Assembly (NCBI GenBank): GCA_013289835.1
Contig: JABCZG010000031.1
Location: 1 to 50,420, forward strand
Direction of reading: 5' to 3'
DNA length: 50,420 nt
Source of the DNA: Acidobacteriota bacterium
GTDB lineage: Bacteria; Acidobacteriota; Terriglobia; Acidiferrales; UBA7541
A program made the translations under genes and the position numbers. The notes under the pieces are model-generated. The model did no database searches and had not been told where the DNA came from. It worked only from the letters and a program-made list of their open reading frames with translations. Shown here one piece after another: positions 1-8,208 of the stretch. Position 1 is the stretch's first letter. Each line of letters starts with the position of its first letter.

Positions 1-153
1 AATCGTGTCGAACGCACGGAACTGCACTTTCGGGTTATGCTTCGACAGCACCTTGGTGATCGCCGCCGTCAGCGTCGTCTTGCCATGGTCAATGTGACCG
101 ATCGTCCCGATGTTCACATGCGGCTTGTTGCGCTCGAATTTCTCCTTCGCCAT
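1..153 (-). CDS. tuf: Elongation factor Tu, N-terminal fragment (runs off window)
   Basis: The minus strand encodes the first 51 residues of EF-Tu, beginning MAKEKFERNKPHVNIGTIGH and including the G1/P-loop GHVDHGKTT that binds GTP. EF-Tu delivers aminoacyl-tRNA to the ribosomal A site. The reading frame is open to the left edge, so the gene is cut by the window and not visibly damaged. The ATG at 153 is preceded by GAGGAGCGGAGAAAGAA, a good ribosome binding site. It lies 54 bp downstream of fusA in the classical str operon order. Identification is essentially certain from the N-terminus; whether a second tuf copy exists elsewhere cannot be seen. Confidence 0.97.
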   Translation of the reverse strand, partial: MAKEKFERNKPHVNIGTIGHIDHGKTTLTAAITKVLSKHNPKVQFRAFDTI

Positions 154-207
154 TTCTTTCTCCGCTCCTCAATTAAAATTCGCCCAAACCCGGACAAAGC
201 CCTCAGC

Positions 208-2469
208 TTACTTCTCGCCCCGGTGCTTCTTGATGATTTCTTCCGCCAGCGCCGCGGGCAATTCCGCATAATGCGAAAAGTGCATCGTGAACGTCGCGCG
301 GCCCTGCGTGCGGCTGCGCAAATCCGTGGCGTAGCCGAACATCTGCGCCAGCGGCACTTCTACGCGAATCACATTGCTTCCCGCGCGGTTTTCCGTGCCC
401 TGAATCGCGGAACGCCGCGCGTTCAAATCACCAAACACCGCGGCCATATATTCTTCCGGCACAACGACTTCCACCTTCATGATCGGCTCGAGCAATACCG
501 CTTTCGCGCGCGCGCAGGCTTCCTTGAAGGCCATCGACCCGGCAATCTTGAACGCCATTTCGTTGCTGTCGACGTCATGATAGCTGCCGTCGATCAAAAC
601 CGCGGCAACGTCGACCATCGGGAAGCCCGCCAGAATGCCGTTATCCAGGGCCTCGCGAATTCCCGCCTCGATGGGCGCGATAAATTCCCGCGGAATCGAG
701 CCGCCCACAATCTTGTCAATAAAGAGGAACCGGTGTTCCTTGTCGAACTTCCATTTGCCCGCCGACCCGCCACCCACTACTTCCTTGGCCAGCAGGTCCA
801 GGTCATCCGTGGACATCTCTTTCATGTTTTCGTGGCTGGAACTGGGAATCGGGTGTAACTCGATCTTGGCGTGGCCGTACTGGCCCTTGCCTCCGGTCTG
901 CTTGATGTATTTGCCTTCGCCGATGGCATTCTTGCGAATCGTCTCGCGGTACGCCACTTGAGGCCGGCCCACATTCGCCTGCACGTTATATTCGCGCAGC
1001 ATGCGGTCCACGATGATTTCCAGATGCAACTCGCCCATTCCGGAAATCAGCGTCTGCCCGGTATCCGGCTCCGTCGAAACGCGGAACGTCGGATCTTCCT
1101 GTGCCAGCCGCTGCATGGCCACGCCTAGCTTGTCCTGGTCGGCCTTCGTCTTCGGTTCGATGGCCACCGAAATCACCGGTGCGGGAAAATCAATATTTTC
1201 GAGGATGATCTGTTTTTCTTCGTCGCAGAGCGTGTCGCCCGTATTGACGCTCTTCAAGCCCACGCAAGCGCAGATGTCGCCGGCATAAATTTCGCCGATC
1301 TCTTCGCGCTTGTTGGCGTGCATCTGCAGCAAGCGGCTGATCCGCTCGCGCGTTCCTTTTCCGGAGTTCACCACGTAGCTCCCGGATTTCAGCACGCCCG
1401 AATACACGCGGATATACGTCACGTGCCCGACGAATGGGTCGGACATAATCTTGAACGCCAGCGCCGCAAACGGCTGCTCGTCCGACGCCCGGCGAAGGAT
1501 GGTTTCTTCCGTCGCGGGATCCGTGCCTTCCACCGGGGGAACATCCAGCGGTGACGGCAGGTAATCCACCACCGCGTCCAGCAGTGGTTGAATGCCCTTG
1601 TTCTTGAACGCCGAACCTGCCAGCACCGGGACGATCTTCAGCGCCAGCGTGGACTTGCGAATCGACTTGCGCATCTCGTCCAGAGTCAGCGCCACGCCGT
1701 TCAGATACTTCTCGACTAGCTCGTCGTCATGCTCGGCGATATATTCCACAACTTTATTGCGGTGCTCGTCGTAAAATTTCTTGTCGATTGCGGAGGCTTT
1801 CAGCGCGGCGGCCACGTCCGGCCGCGAATCCACAAACGCCTTGTCCCAAAGCTTTCCTACTTCGAAAATCTCAAATTTCGCGCCCAGCGTCTCTTCCAGC
1901 CACACAATCACTTTTTCTTCGAGGAAATCGATGATGCCGATGAAATTATCTTCGCGCCCGAGGGGAAACTGGAGCGGAACGGGGTGAGCCCCGAGACGCT
2001 TGCGGATCGTGCCGATGACGTGGTCAAAATCCGCGCCCATGCGATCCATCTTGTTCACGAAACAGATTCGCGGGACGCGATACTTGTCCGCCTGGCGCCA
2101 TACGGTTTCCGATTGCGGCTGCACGCCCGCGACGGAATCGAACACGCACACCGCGCCGTCCAAAACGCGCAGCGAGCGCTCCACTTCCACCGTAAAGTCC
2201 ACGTGACCCGGCGTATCAATGATATTGACGCGATATTTCTTCCCGAAGCGGTCCCACGAAGCTGTCGTCGCCGCGCTCGTAATGGTAATTCCGCGCTCGC
2301 GCTCCTGCTCCATCCAATCCATGGTGGCCGTGCCTTCATCCACCGAACCGATCTTGTACGTCACACCCGTATAGAACAGGATGCGCTCGGTTGACGTCGT
2401 CTTTCCGGCGTCAATGTGCGCCATGATCCCGATGTTCCGCGTGTCTTCGAGTTTGAATGCTCTTCCCAT
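208..2469 (-). CDS. fusA: Elongation factor G with an insertion in domain IV
   Basis: EF-G, the translocase GTPase (753 aa with this start). Visible landmarks are the P-loop AHIDAGKTT, the switch region RERGITITSAATT, the G3 motif DTPGHVDF and the G4 motif NKMD, followed by domain II and the domain III-V region. The chosen ATG follows AGGAACC; an upstream ATG at 2535 would add 22 residues that do not look like EF-G. Compared with E. coli EF-G (704 aa) the protein is long: about 35 residues are inserted in domain IV between KIELHPIP and FLFIDKIVGG (plus coordinates roughly 735-855). The gene sits between rpsG and tuf as in most bacteria. Function is certain; the role of the insertion is unknown. 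Confidence 0.97.
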   Translation of the reverse strand: MGRAFKLEDTRNIGIMAHIDAGKTTSTERILFYTGVTYKIGSVDEGTATMDWMEQERERGITITSAATTASWDRFGKKYRVNIIDTPGHVDFTVEVERSLRVLDGAVCVFDSVAGVQPQSETVWRQADKYRVPRICFVNKMDRMGADFDHVIGTIRKRLGAHPVPLQFPLGREDNFIGIIDFLEEKVIVWLEETLGAKFEIFEVGKLWDKAFVDSRPDVAAALKASAIDKKFYDEHRNKVVEYIAEHDDELVEKYLNGVALTLDEMRKSIRKSTLALKIVPVLAGSAFKNKGIQPLLDAVVDYLPSPLDVPPVEGTDPATEETILRRASDEQPFAALAFKIMSDPFVGHVTYIRVYSGVLKSGSYVVNSGKGTRERISRLLQMHANKREEIGEIYAGDICACVGLKSVNTGDTLCDEEKQIILENIDFPAPVISVAIEPKTKADQDKLGVAMQRLAQEDPTFRVSTEPDTGQTLISGMGELHLEIIVDRMLREYNVQANVGRPQVAYRETIRKNAIGEGKYIKQTGGKGQYGHAKIELHPIPSSSHENMKEMSTDDLDLLAKEVVGGGSAGKWKFDKEHRFLFIDKIVGGSIPREFIAPIEAGIREALDNGILAGFPMVDVAAVLIDGSYHDVDSNEMAFKIAGSMAFKEACARAKAVLLEPIMKVEVVVPEEYMAAVFGDLNARRSAIQGTENRAGSNVIRVEVPLAQMFGYATDLRSRTQGRATFTMHFSHYAELPAALAEEIIKKHRGEK

Positions 2470-2544
2470 GGTTCCTGGAACGGCCTTCTTTTCTCCTGCT
2501 CGAGTTGCGACTGCCTCACTCACAAAACCACCCATTCCTTGCCA

Positions 2545-2589
2545 GTGCCCTTATTGCCGGCGCCCTTGTTACTAGCGCCCTTGTTACCA
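2545..2589. repeat. 15-bp tandem repeat, three copies, at the rpsG-fusA junction
   Basis: Three consecutive 15-nt units are read on the plus strand: GTGCCCTTATTGCCG, GCGCCCTTGTTACTA and GCGCCCTTGTTACCA. The last unit overlaps the rpsG stop codon (2584-2586) and the others fill much of the spacer before fusA. On the coding strand each unit carries AAGGG, which resembles a Shine-Dalgarno core. The repeat is unequivocal; any role in translational coupling is inference. Confidence 0.85.
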
Positions 2590-3054
2590 GCGATAATGCG
2601 CAAACGCCTTGTTCGCTTCCGCCATGCGGTGCACGTCTTCCTTCTTCTTCATCGCTCCACCGCGCGAATTCGCCGCGTCAATCAATTCATCCGCGAGTTT
2701 GTCCACCATGGTCTTGCCCGCGCGCTCCCGCGAATACTGCAGCAGCCAGCGAATCGCCAGCGACTGCCTGCGGAAGGGATTCACTTCCACCGGCACCTGG
2801 TAGTTCGCGCCACCCACGCGCCGCGTCTTCACTTCCAGGAGCGGCTTCACGTTCTCGATGGCCTTCTTGAAAATCTTCAAGGCGTCATCGTTGGTCTTCT
2901 TGGCTACTTGATCCATCGCGCCGTAAAACACGCGCTGCGCTGTGGACTTTTTGCCTTCCCACATCATCGAGCAGATGAACTTCTCCACGATGTCGCTGGC
3001 ATAGACCGGGTCGGTCGCCTGAGTTCGCCGGAAAACGAGTCCTTTGCGTGGCAT
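2584..3054 (-). CDS. rpsG: Small ribosomal subunit protein uS7
   Basis: Ribosomal protein S7 (156 aa, the usual length), the primary 16S rRNA binder that organises the 30S head and contacts the E site. The N-terminus MPRKGLVFRR, the central VEKFICSMMWEGKKSTAQ and the NPFRRQSLAIRWLLQYSR segment are typical. An AAGGAG lies 13 nt and an AGAG 2 nt before the ATG. It is 16 bp downstream of rpsL and upstream of fusA, so the standard str operon is intact. In other bacteria S7 is the autoregulator of this operon; no S7-binding structure could be recognised in the spacer here, which is instead occupied by a tandem repeat. Confidence 0.98.
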   Translation of the reverse strand: MPRKGLVFRRTQATDPVYASDIVEKFICSMMWEGKKSTAQRVFYGAMDQVAKKTNDDALKIFKKAIENVKPLLEVKTRRVGGANYQVPVEVNPFRRQSLAIRWLLQYSRERAGKTMVDKLADELIDAANSRGGAMKKKEDVHRMAEANKAFAHYRW

Positions 3055-3070
3055 TGCTCTTTATCGCTCC

Positions 3071-3457
3071 TTACTTCGCCGCCGCGGCCTTCGGCCGCTT
3101 CGCGCCGTACTTTGAACGTCCCTGCTTGCGATTCTCCACGCCCGCGGCATCCAGCGTTCCGCGCACGATGTGATACCGCACTCCCGGCAGATCCTTCACG
3201 CGGCCACCGCGCACCAGCACGATGGAGTGCTCCTGCAAGTTGTGGCCGACCCCGGGAATGTACGTCGTCACTTCAATTGAATTCGTCAGCCGCACACGCG
3301 CCACTTTGCGCAACGCGGAGTTCGGTTTCTTCGGGGTCTGCGTGTACACGCGAATGCATACGCCGCGCTTCTCCGGGCAGCCCGCCAGCGCCGGCGATTT
3401 GGTCTTGACCACGACCTTCTCACGTCCCATCCGTACTAATTGCGAAAACGTCGGCAC
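3071..3457 (-). CDS. rpsL: Small ribosomal subunit protein uS12
   Basis: Ribosomal protein S12 (128 aa), which monitors codon-anticodon pairing in the decoding centre. The start is a GTG at 3457, giving MPTFSQLVRMGRE, because an AGAGGA lies 6 nt upstream and all homologues begin with a PT.xQL motif; the in-frame extension back to 3511 is not S12-like. The streptomycin-site segments TPKKPNSALRK and PGVRYHIVRG are present and look wild type (Lys in KKPNS, Pro-Gly in PGVRY). First gene of the str operon, preceded by a leader of about 365 nt. Confidence 0.97.
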   Translation of the reverse strand: MPTFSQLVRMGREKVVVKTKSPALAGCPEKRGVCIRVYTQTPKKPNSALRKVARVRLTNSIEVTTYIPGVGHNLQEHSIVLVRGGRVKDLPGVRYHIVRGTLDAAGVENRKQGRSKYGAKRPKAAAAK

Positions 3458-4112
3458 AGTCGTTCCTCTTTTATCTGCGCTCCGGCACCGCCGGGCGACT
3501 ATTGCGCGCAAAAAGACTTCGAGGCTCTCGCAAGGCGCGCAGACAAAAATGCGCGAGAGCGCACAAGAGTGCTGAAAGGTCTACTGCGAATCCGGAGATA
3601 CAACCAGCAAGAAACTCCGTACGCACTCCAAGAGGTAGAACTCTTCTCCTGGCTTCAGTTCGGAGAGGCTTACTCGGCTTTGCGGGGCTGGCGCCCCATT
3701 CCGGCCGCTCTTCTGTCCCATTCCGTCTTTCTTGTTCCGGGACCGAAGATAATTCCCTTCCAACTAATTGGCCCCGATCCTATCGGAGCCACCCCACAAG
3801 GGTCAGAATCACCCCTGACAAACATCGAAGTATAAGGAAGAAAAGCGGTTCTGTCAAATCTCTTTGAACACAACCTCGTGGAAATCTCTGTGGAAATCAA
3901 GCACTTGGCGGCTTTCTTGCCTGCCGTATCGCGCCTGGCTCATCAAACCTCTGCCTCGGGACGACTTACAGCGACAGTGACACCTTCAGAGTTGCCAGGC
4001 ACTAACGCGGTTAAGGTAATAGCCGTCATAGAGCACTGATAATAAACGGCTTACGCTGATCCACGCCCCTGCGGTCCCCGTGCCATGAACCGGACTCTAG
4101 AAACCCCTAATT
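3458..4112. other. Gene-free region: str operon leader and convergent-free spacer
   Basis: No credible gene. From about 3458 to 3822 this is the untranslated leader of rpsL on the minus strand, as judged from the promoter at 3829-3857. It includes a GTCAG/CTGAC inverted repeat around 3802-3820. The stretch 3858-4112 separates the promoter from the 3' end of the M28 peptidase gene; no tRNA, terminator with a T-run or repeat was recognised in it. Confidence 0.5.
3829..3857 (-). promoter_or_regulatory. Sigma70-type promoter of the str operon
   Basis: On the minus strand TTGACA (3857-3852), a 17-nt spacer and TATACT (3834-3829) match the -35/-10 consensus at 11 of 12 positions. Transcription would begin near 3822, about 365 nt before rpsL. 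The next gene on the minus strand begins much further left, and the upstream M28 gene ends at 4113, so str is the only plausible target. Confidence 0.8.
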
Positions 4113-5660
4113 CTACTCGTTGTCGTTCCTCCCCTTCTCCTCAGCCCCCAGGTCCCCGAACGGCCACAGGTTGAACGCTTTTAGCTCATCGTACTCATGC
4201 TGCGCTCGCAGCATCCGCGCCGTCCGTTCCGCCGACCATGGCGTTGCGAACCGCTCCGGCCGGTCCGCAATCCAAAACGCCGCCAACGCCATGAGCGTGG
4301 CGTTCTGCGCCAGCACATCCGGCTTCTGCGCCTCCAGCGCGTCAGCAGCAGAATGATGGGTGAATTTATAATCGGTTGTGTCCTGCAACATGTTGATCCC
4401 TGGCAGTCCCGCAATGGAAAACGGCAGCGTGTCCGTCCCCGATTCCACTTTGTCATCCACTGTTATCGTATTGAAATTGGCAAGCGAGTTCGCAAAGGGC
4501 TGGAACACCTGCACCAGATCGTCGCGGCCTCCCATCTGAAATCCCTTCACTGCCCCCTGCCCTGCATCCAGCACAAGATTGCCGAGGTGGTTGGCCATCT
4601 CCGATTGGTGTTGCTTGATGTAAGCGAAAGATCCATCTAGTCCCTGTTCCTCGCCGGTGAACAACACGAAGCGAATCGTGCGCCGCGGACGCTCTCCCGA
4701 TCGCACGATCGCTTCCGCAGCTCCCAGCACTGTCGCCGTTCCCGATCCATTGTCGGTTGTGCCTTCCGCCAAATCCCACGAATCAAGATGTCCGCCAACC
4801 ACGAGTATTTGCTCGGGGTGTTCGCTCCCGCGAATTTCGCCAACGACGTTGGCCGTCTCCACCGGTCCGCTCGTAAATGTGTTCTGCACGTTAAATCGCA
4901 CTCGCGGCGTAATGCCGCGCTCAACAAATCGCTCCAACTGCCCTTGGTCTTCCGCAGTCATGGAAACCACCGGAACGGCAAAGTCCGCATTGAATCCCAA
5001 GATTCCCGTATGCGTCAGATTCATCCCCGCAGACTTGCGCCCTCCCTGCCCACCGATGATCGCAATAACGCCAGCCGGAACTGCGGCCCTTAAAAAATCT
5101 CCGAACTGCGCGAACAACAGCATGAAGTCTTTCCTCTGTATGCCTCTCATCACCACCAGCGCCACTTTGCCTTTCAATCGCGATACGTTTTTGATTTCGC
5201 TGTCGAGATCGAAAAGATTCACGGGCACGAGGTCGCCTTCCGCACCGCCCGCCAGCGTTGACCCAGTCCACCCCATCGCATCCACATGCAACTTGTGCCG
5301 CACTGGTGTAAGCACCTCTGCGTCCGCTGTCCCGCGCGTCCATCCGCGCCAAATCTGGTATTTCTCCGTGTGCACGTTTTCGAGGCCCATGGCCTTCATT
5401 TTGGCCACGCCCCACTCCTCGGCTTTGCGCTCCGCGGGTGATCCCGTCACGCGCGCACCAACGTCGTCGCTCAGCTCCGTAAGGTATTGAAACGCGTGCG
5501 AATCCAGCATCCCTTCTCCCGCAATCTTGACCAGCGCCGGCTTGGTCCCATCCTCATCCGGACCTTTTGGCACCGGCCTTTCATTCGCACGCAGCATCAA
5601 CGCGCCAGCGCCGCAGAATCCCAGCACTACTAAACCCACTCCCGCCCAGACACCCCGCAT
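4113..5660 (-). CDS. Secreted M28-family zinc aminopeptidase/carboxypeptidase
   Basis: A 515-aa exported metallopeptidase. Residues 1-25 form a signal peptide or N-terminal anchor (RGVWAGVGLVVLGFCGAGAL). A protease-associated (PA) insert occupies roughly residues 130-250. The M28 di-zinc core follows: VGGHLDSWD (His291, Asp293), TTDNGSG (Asp303), TGEEQG (Glu337/Glu338) and THHSAAD (His435/436). These are all the expected metal and catalytic residues, so activity is likely; the substrate is peptides or dipeptides but cannot be specified. The ATG at 5660 is chosen over the one at 5687 because GAGGAG lies 7 nt upstream. It is a single gene, divergent from the DUF3857 gene and convergent with nothing nearby. 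Confidence 0.9.
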   Translation of the reverse strand: MRGVWAGVGLVVLGFCGAGALMLRANERPVPKGPDEDGTKPALVKIAGEGMLDSHAFQYLTELSDDVGARVTGSPAERKAEEWGVAKMKAMGLENVHTEKYQIWRGWTRGTADAEVLTPVRHKLHVDAMGWTGSTLAGGAEGDLVPVNLFDLDSEIKNVSRLKGKVALVVMRGIQRKDFMLLFAQFGDFLRAAVPAGVIAIIGGQGGRKSAGMNLTHTGILGFNADFAVPVVSMTAEDQGQLERFVERGITPRVRFNVQNTFTSGPVETANVVGEIRGSEHPEQILVVGGHLDSWDLAEGTTDNGSGTATVLGAAEAIVRSGERPRRTIRFVLFTGEEQGLDGSFAYIKQHQSEMANHLGNLVLDAGQGAVKGFQMGGRDDLVQVFQPFANSLANFNTITVDDKVESGTDTLPFSIAGLPGINMLQDTTDYKFTHHSAADALEAQKPDVLAQNATLMALAAFWIADRPERFATPWSAERTARMLRAQHEYDELKAFNLWPFGDLGAEEKGRNDNE

Positions 5661-5745
5661 TCGCTTTCTCCTCGCGCGTTCGCGCACACAAACTCTATCA
5701 TGCGCTCAGAGACGCACCCGCCTCCCATCGGTTTCCCCCATTCTT

Positions 5746-5783
5746 CTCTGCGCTCCTCCGCGAACTCTGCGTCTCTGCGTTAT
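5746..5783. repeat. CTCTGCG-type intergenic repeat, copy A
   Basis: A 38-nt segment beginning CTCTGCGCTCCTC and ending GCGTCTCTGCGTTAT. It matches 27181-27218 at 34 of 38 positions in the same orientation. It lies in the 257-bp spacer between the divergent M28 peptidase and DUF3857 genes. Function unknown. Confidence 0.75.
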
Positions 5784-5917
5784 ATTTTCTCTTCTCCTCT
5801 CGTCCCTTCCCTGCGGTCAAACTCGAGCCATTGCCGCGTGATGCATTCCGCGCAATTCTCCCGTAGCCCTCCCTTTACGGAGGTCTCTCCCCGCCCTAAA
5901 CTGCCTGCGAGGCCGTC

Positions 5918-7996
5918 TTGCGACTAAATCTCAGCTTCCACAGATTGTTGCGCGCACTCGTTCTTCTCCTTGCTTTTGCCATTCTCCATCCCACCCAGGC
6001 GCAGCAAGCTCCGGAAAAACCATCCGAGAAATCCACTGTGAAGCCCTCAGCCCCTCCCGAGCAACCCGAAAATCCCGCCCAAATCGAACTCCTCGAAACC
6101 CGCTATCGTTTCGAAGCCGACGGCTCCAGCCGCAAGGAAGTCCACACCCGCGTCCACATCAATAGCGAACTCGGCGTCCGCCAGTTCGCCCGCCTCAATT
6201 TCGACTTCAACCGCGCCTTCCAATCCATCGAAATCCCGCTCGTCCACATCACCCACGCCAGCGGCGGCACCGCCGACATCCTGCCCAGCGCCATCACCGA
6301 CAATCCCAATCCCGCCGTCGTCGACGCCCCCGCCTACCAGGACGTCCGCGTCAAAACCGTCCGCATTCTCGGCCTCGAACCCGGCGACACCCTCGAGTAC
6401 CGCGTCATCACCACCACGTCACACCACCCTCTCGCCCCCGACTTCTGGCTCGACCACTCCTTCGATCGCACCGGCGTCGTCTCCGAAGAAGTTTTCGAAA
6501 TCGACCTTCCCGCGTCCCGCAAGCCCGATGTACGCATCAATCCCGCAACGGCTGCTGCATCTATCGAAAAGACTGGCGAAGGGGAGGCTTCGCGCGTCCT
6601 TTATCGTTGGACCAGGTCGGCAGCTCAATCGGCAAGGGAATCTCAGACCTCCGACAAAGACCCTTGGGAATCCGAGCCGGACGTTTCAGTTTCAACTGAA
6701 CAGTGGGAAATGCTTTCGATCCGCCTCGACGAGAAACTGACGCCAGGCGCGAAACCGCTCGAATCAATTGGCACTTACGAAGAGTCGATGCGCGAACAGT
6801 CGCGCAGATATCGTGTCACGCCGGAGTTGGCAGCCAAAGCGCTTGAACTGACAAAGACGGCCAAGACAAATCGAGAAAAGCTCGAGGCTATTTATGAGTT
6901 CGTTTCGCAGAAGATCAGGACCGTCGATCTCCCGCTCGGCAGCACTTGGTTCCTGGCCAGACGAGCGGAGGATGTTCTGGCTTCCGGGTCGGCAATTCCA
7001 GAAGACAAATTCGTACTATTCGCGGCACTGGCAGTCGCGGTGAAGCTTAATGCAGAGGCCGCTCTCACCGGGTACTGCGACGAAAGTGCGCTACCGCGGC
7101 CTTCCGTCTTTAAGCATCTGCTGATTTCCGCTTATGACGGTAAAAAGAACTTCTGGGTTGACCCGAGCCTCGAGGTCGCGCCGTTTGGTGTTATTCCGCC
7201 CAACTCTGGCAAATGCGCCTTTATATTGAATCGCGGATTCTATTCGCTTAGCTCGACCGGACACGAATGGAAAAAGCTCGAAACTGAACCACCCTTTCCC
7301 TCGATGCAACGCGTTTCGATCAATGCTGCTTTGGGCTCAGATGGAACGCTGAAGTCGAGAGTGCATTACTCGATTCGAGGTCAGAACGAACTGCTACTCC
7401 GGCTAGCCTTCCATCAATCACCCAAGGATAAATGGAGAGATCTTGCCCAGCTTCTCTCCCTCTCCGACGGCTTCCGCGGAGAGGTGAGCAATGTTAGCGC
7501 GTCCGATCCCTACGCCACGCGCGAGCCCTTCACGCTCGACTACGAAATTACCCAGCCCAAATTTGTGGATTGGTCGAAGAAACCGGTGCGCATCCCCGCG
7601 CTGCTGCCCCAGTTGGGCCTGCCCGATCCGCCCGCAAAACCCGCCGCAGGCTCTGCCACCGCTCCCGTCGAGCTCGGCACACCCCTCGAAGTCGAAACGC
7701 ACATGACCCTGCATCTGCCCCCCGGCACAACCACGCTCACTCCCACCGGCATCTCCGTCGTGCGCGACTACGCAACCTTCACCTCCCAATACGCCGCAAA
7801 AAATCTGACCGTCACCGCCTCCCGCCACATCAATTTTCTCTCCAGGGAAGTTCCCGCAGAACGCGCCGCCGACTACAACGCCTTCCTTCGCGCGGTCCAG
7901 AGCGACGAAGCCCAGGACTTCACTCTGGAACGCCCCGATGCGGCCAAGGCAAAGCCCGCGCCCTCTACGGAGAAACCGCTCGCCGCAAAGCCGTAG
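5918..7996 (+). CDS. DUF3857 / transglutaminase-like periplasmic protein, catalytic Cys absent
   Basis: A 692-aa protein starting at TTG 5918, with GAGG 5 nt upstream and a signal peptide directly after the start (LLRALVLLLAFAILHPTQAQ). Residues 55-235 resemble the DUF3857 beta domain. Residues 320-425 resemble the transglutaminase-like domain (KLEAIYEFVSQKIR, DVLAS, FKHLLISAY, FWVDPSLEVAPFG). In family members the nucleophile lies in a GDCKDK motif; here the aligned segment is SAIPEDK (residues 358-364), so the cysteine is missing, while the His (400) and Asp (415) positions remain. A C-terminal beta domain and a Pro/Ala/Lys-rich tail follow. Codon use is strongly C-ending in the flanks but mixed between about 6530 and 7430. 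Probably a non-enzymatic binding or structural protein of the envelope. Confidence 0.85.
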   Translation: MRLNLSFHRLLRALVLLLAFAILHPTQAQQAPEKPSEKSTVKPSAPPEQPENPAQIELLETRYRFEADGSSRKEVHTRVHINSELGVRQFARLNFDFNRAFQSIEIPLVHITHASGGTADILPSAITDNPNPAVVDAPAYQDVRVKTVRILGLEPGDTLEYRVITTTSHHPLAPDFWLDHSFDRTGVVSEEVFEIDLPASRKPDVRINPATAAASIEKTGEGEASRVLYRWTRSAAQSARESQTSDKDPWESEPDVSVSTEQWEMLSIRLDEKLTPGAKPLESIGTYEESMREQSRRYRVTPELAAKALELTKTAKTNREKLEAIYEFVSQKIRTVDLPLGSTWFLARRAEDVLASGSAIPEDKFVLFAALAVAVKLNAEAALTGYCDESALPRPSVFKHLLISAYDGKKNFWVDPSLEVAPFGVIPPNSGKCAFILNRGFYSLSSTGHEWKKLETEPPFPSMQRVSINAALGSDGTLKSRVHYSIRGQNELLLRLAFHQSPKDKWRDLAQLLSLSDGFRGEVSNVSASDPYATREPFTLDYEITQPKFVDWSKKPVRIPALLPQLGLPDPPAKPAAGSATAPVELGTPLEVETHMTLHLPPGTTTLTPTGISVVRDYATFTSQYAAKNLTVTASRHINFLSREVPAERAADYNAFLRAVQSDEAQDFTLERPDAAKAKPAPSTEKPLAAKP

Positions 7997-8013
7997 CTCG
8001 AAGTACTCAAGCC

Positions 8014-8208
8014 CTAAGTTTTTAGTTCTTAGTTTTTAGCAATGGAGAAGAATCTGATTCCCATTGAAGATATTTCGGATTGTTCGCGAAATAGACGAAC
8101 GGCGCGAAGATCGAAATGCCAGCCTGGTCAGATCAGAACGCGGGAAGGCCAATGGCTGGTTTTTGTCCCCTCCGAAACTAAAAACTTACAACTAACAACT
8201 AACGACTA
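8014..8208. repeat. Inverted low-complexity TTAGTTTTTAG-type repeat pair
   Basis: The left arm 8014-8039 reads CTAAGTTTTTAGTTCTTAGT onward; the right arm 8177-8208 consists of the complementary units (ACTAAAAACTTACAACTAAC...). The pair brackets about 135 bp without a gene, between the DUF3857 gene and frr, and the right arm runs into the frr stop codon. It resembles the ACTGAAAA-type pair on the other side of frr. It is not a normal terminator because the arms are far apart. Confidence 0.6.
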
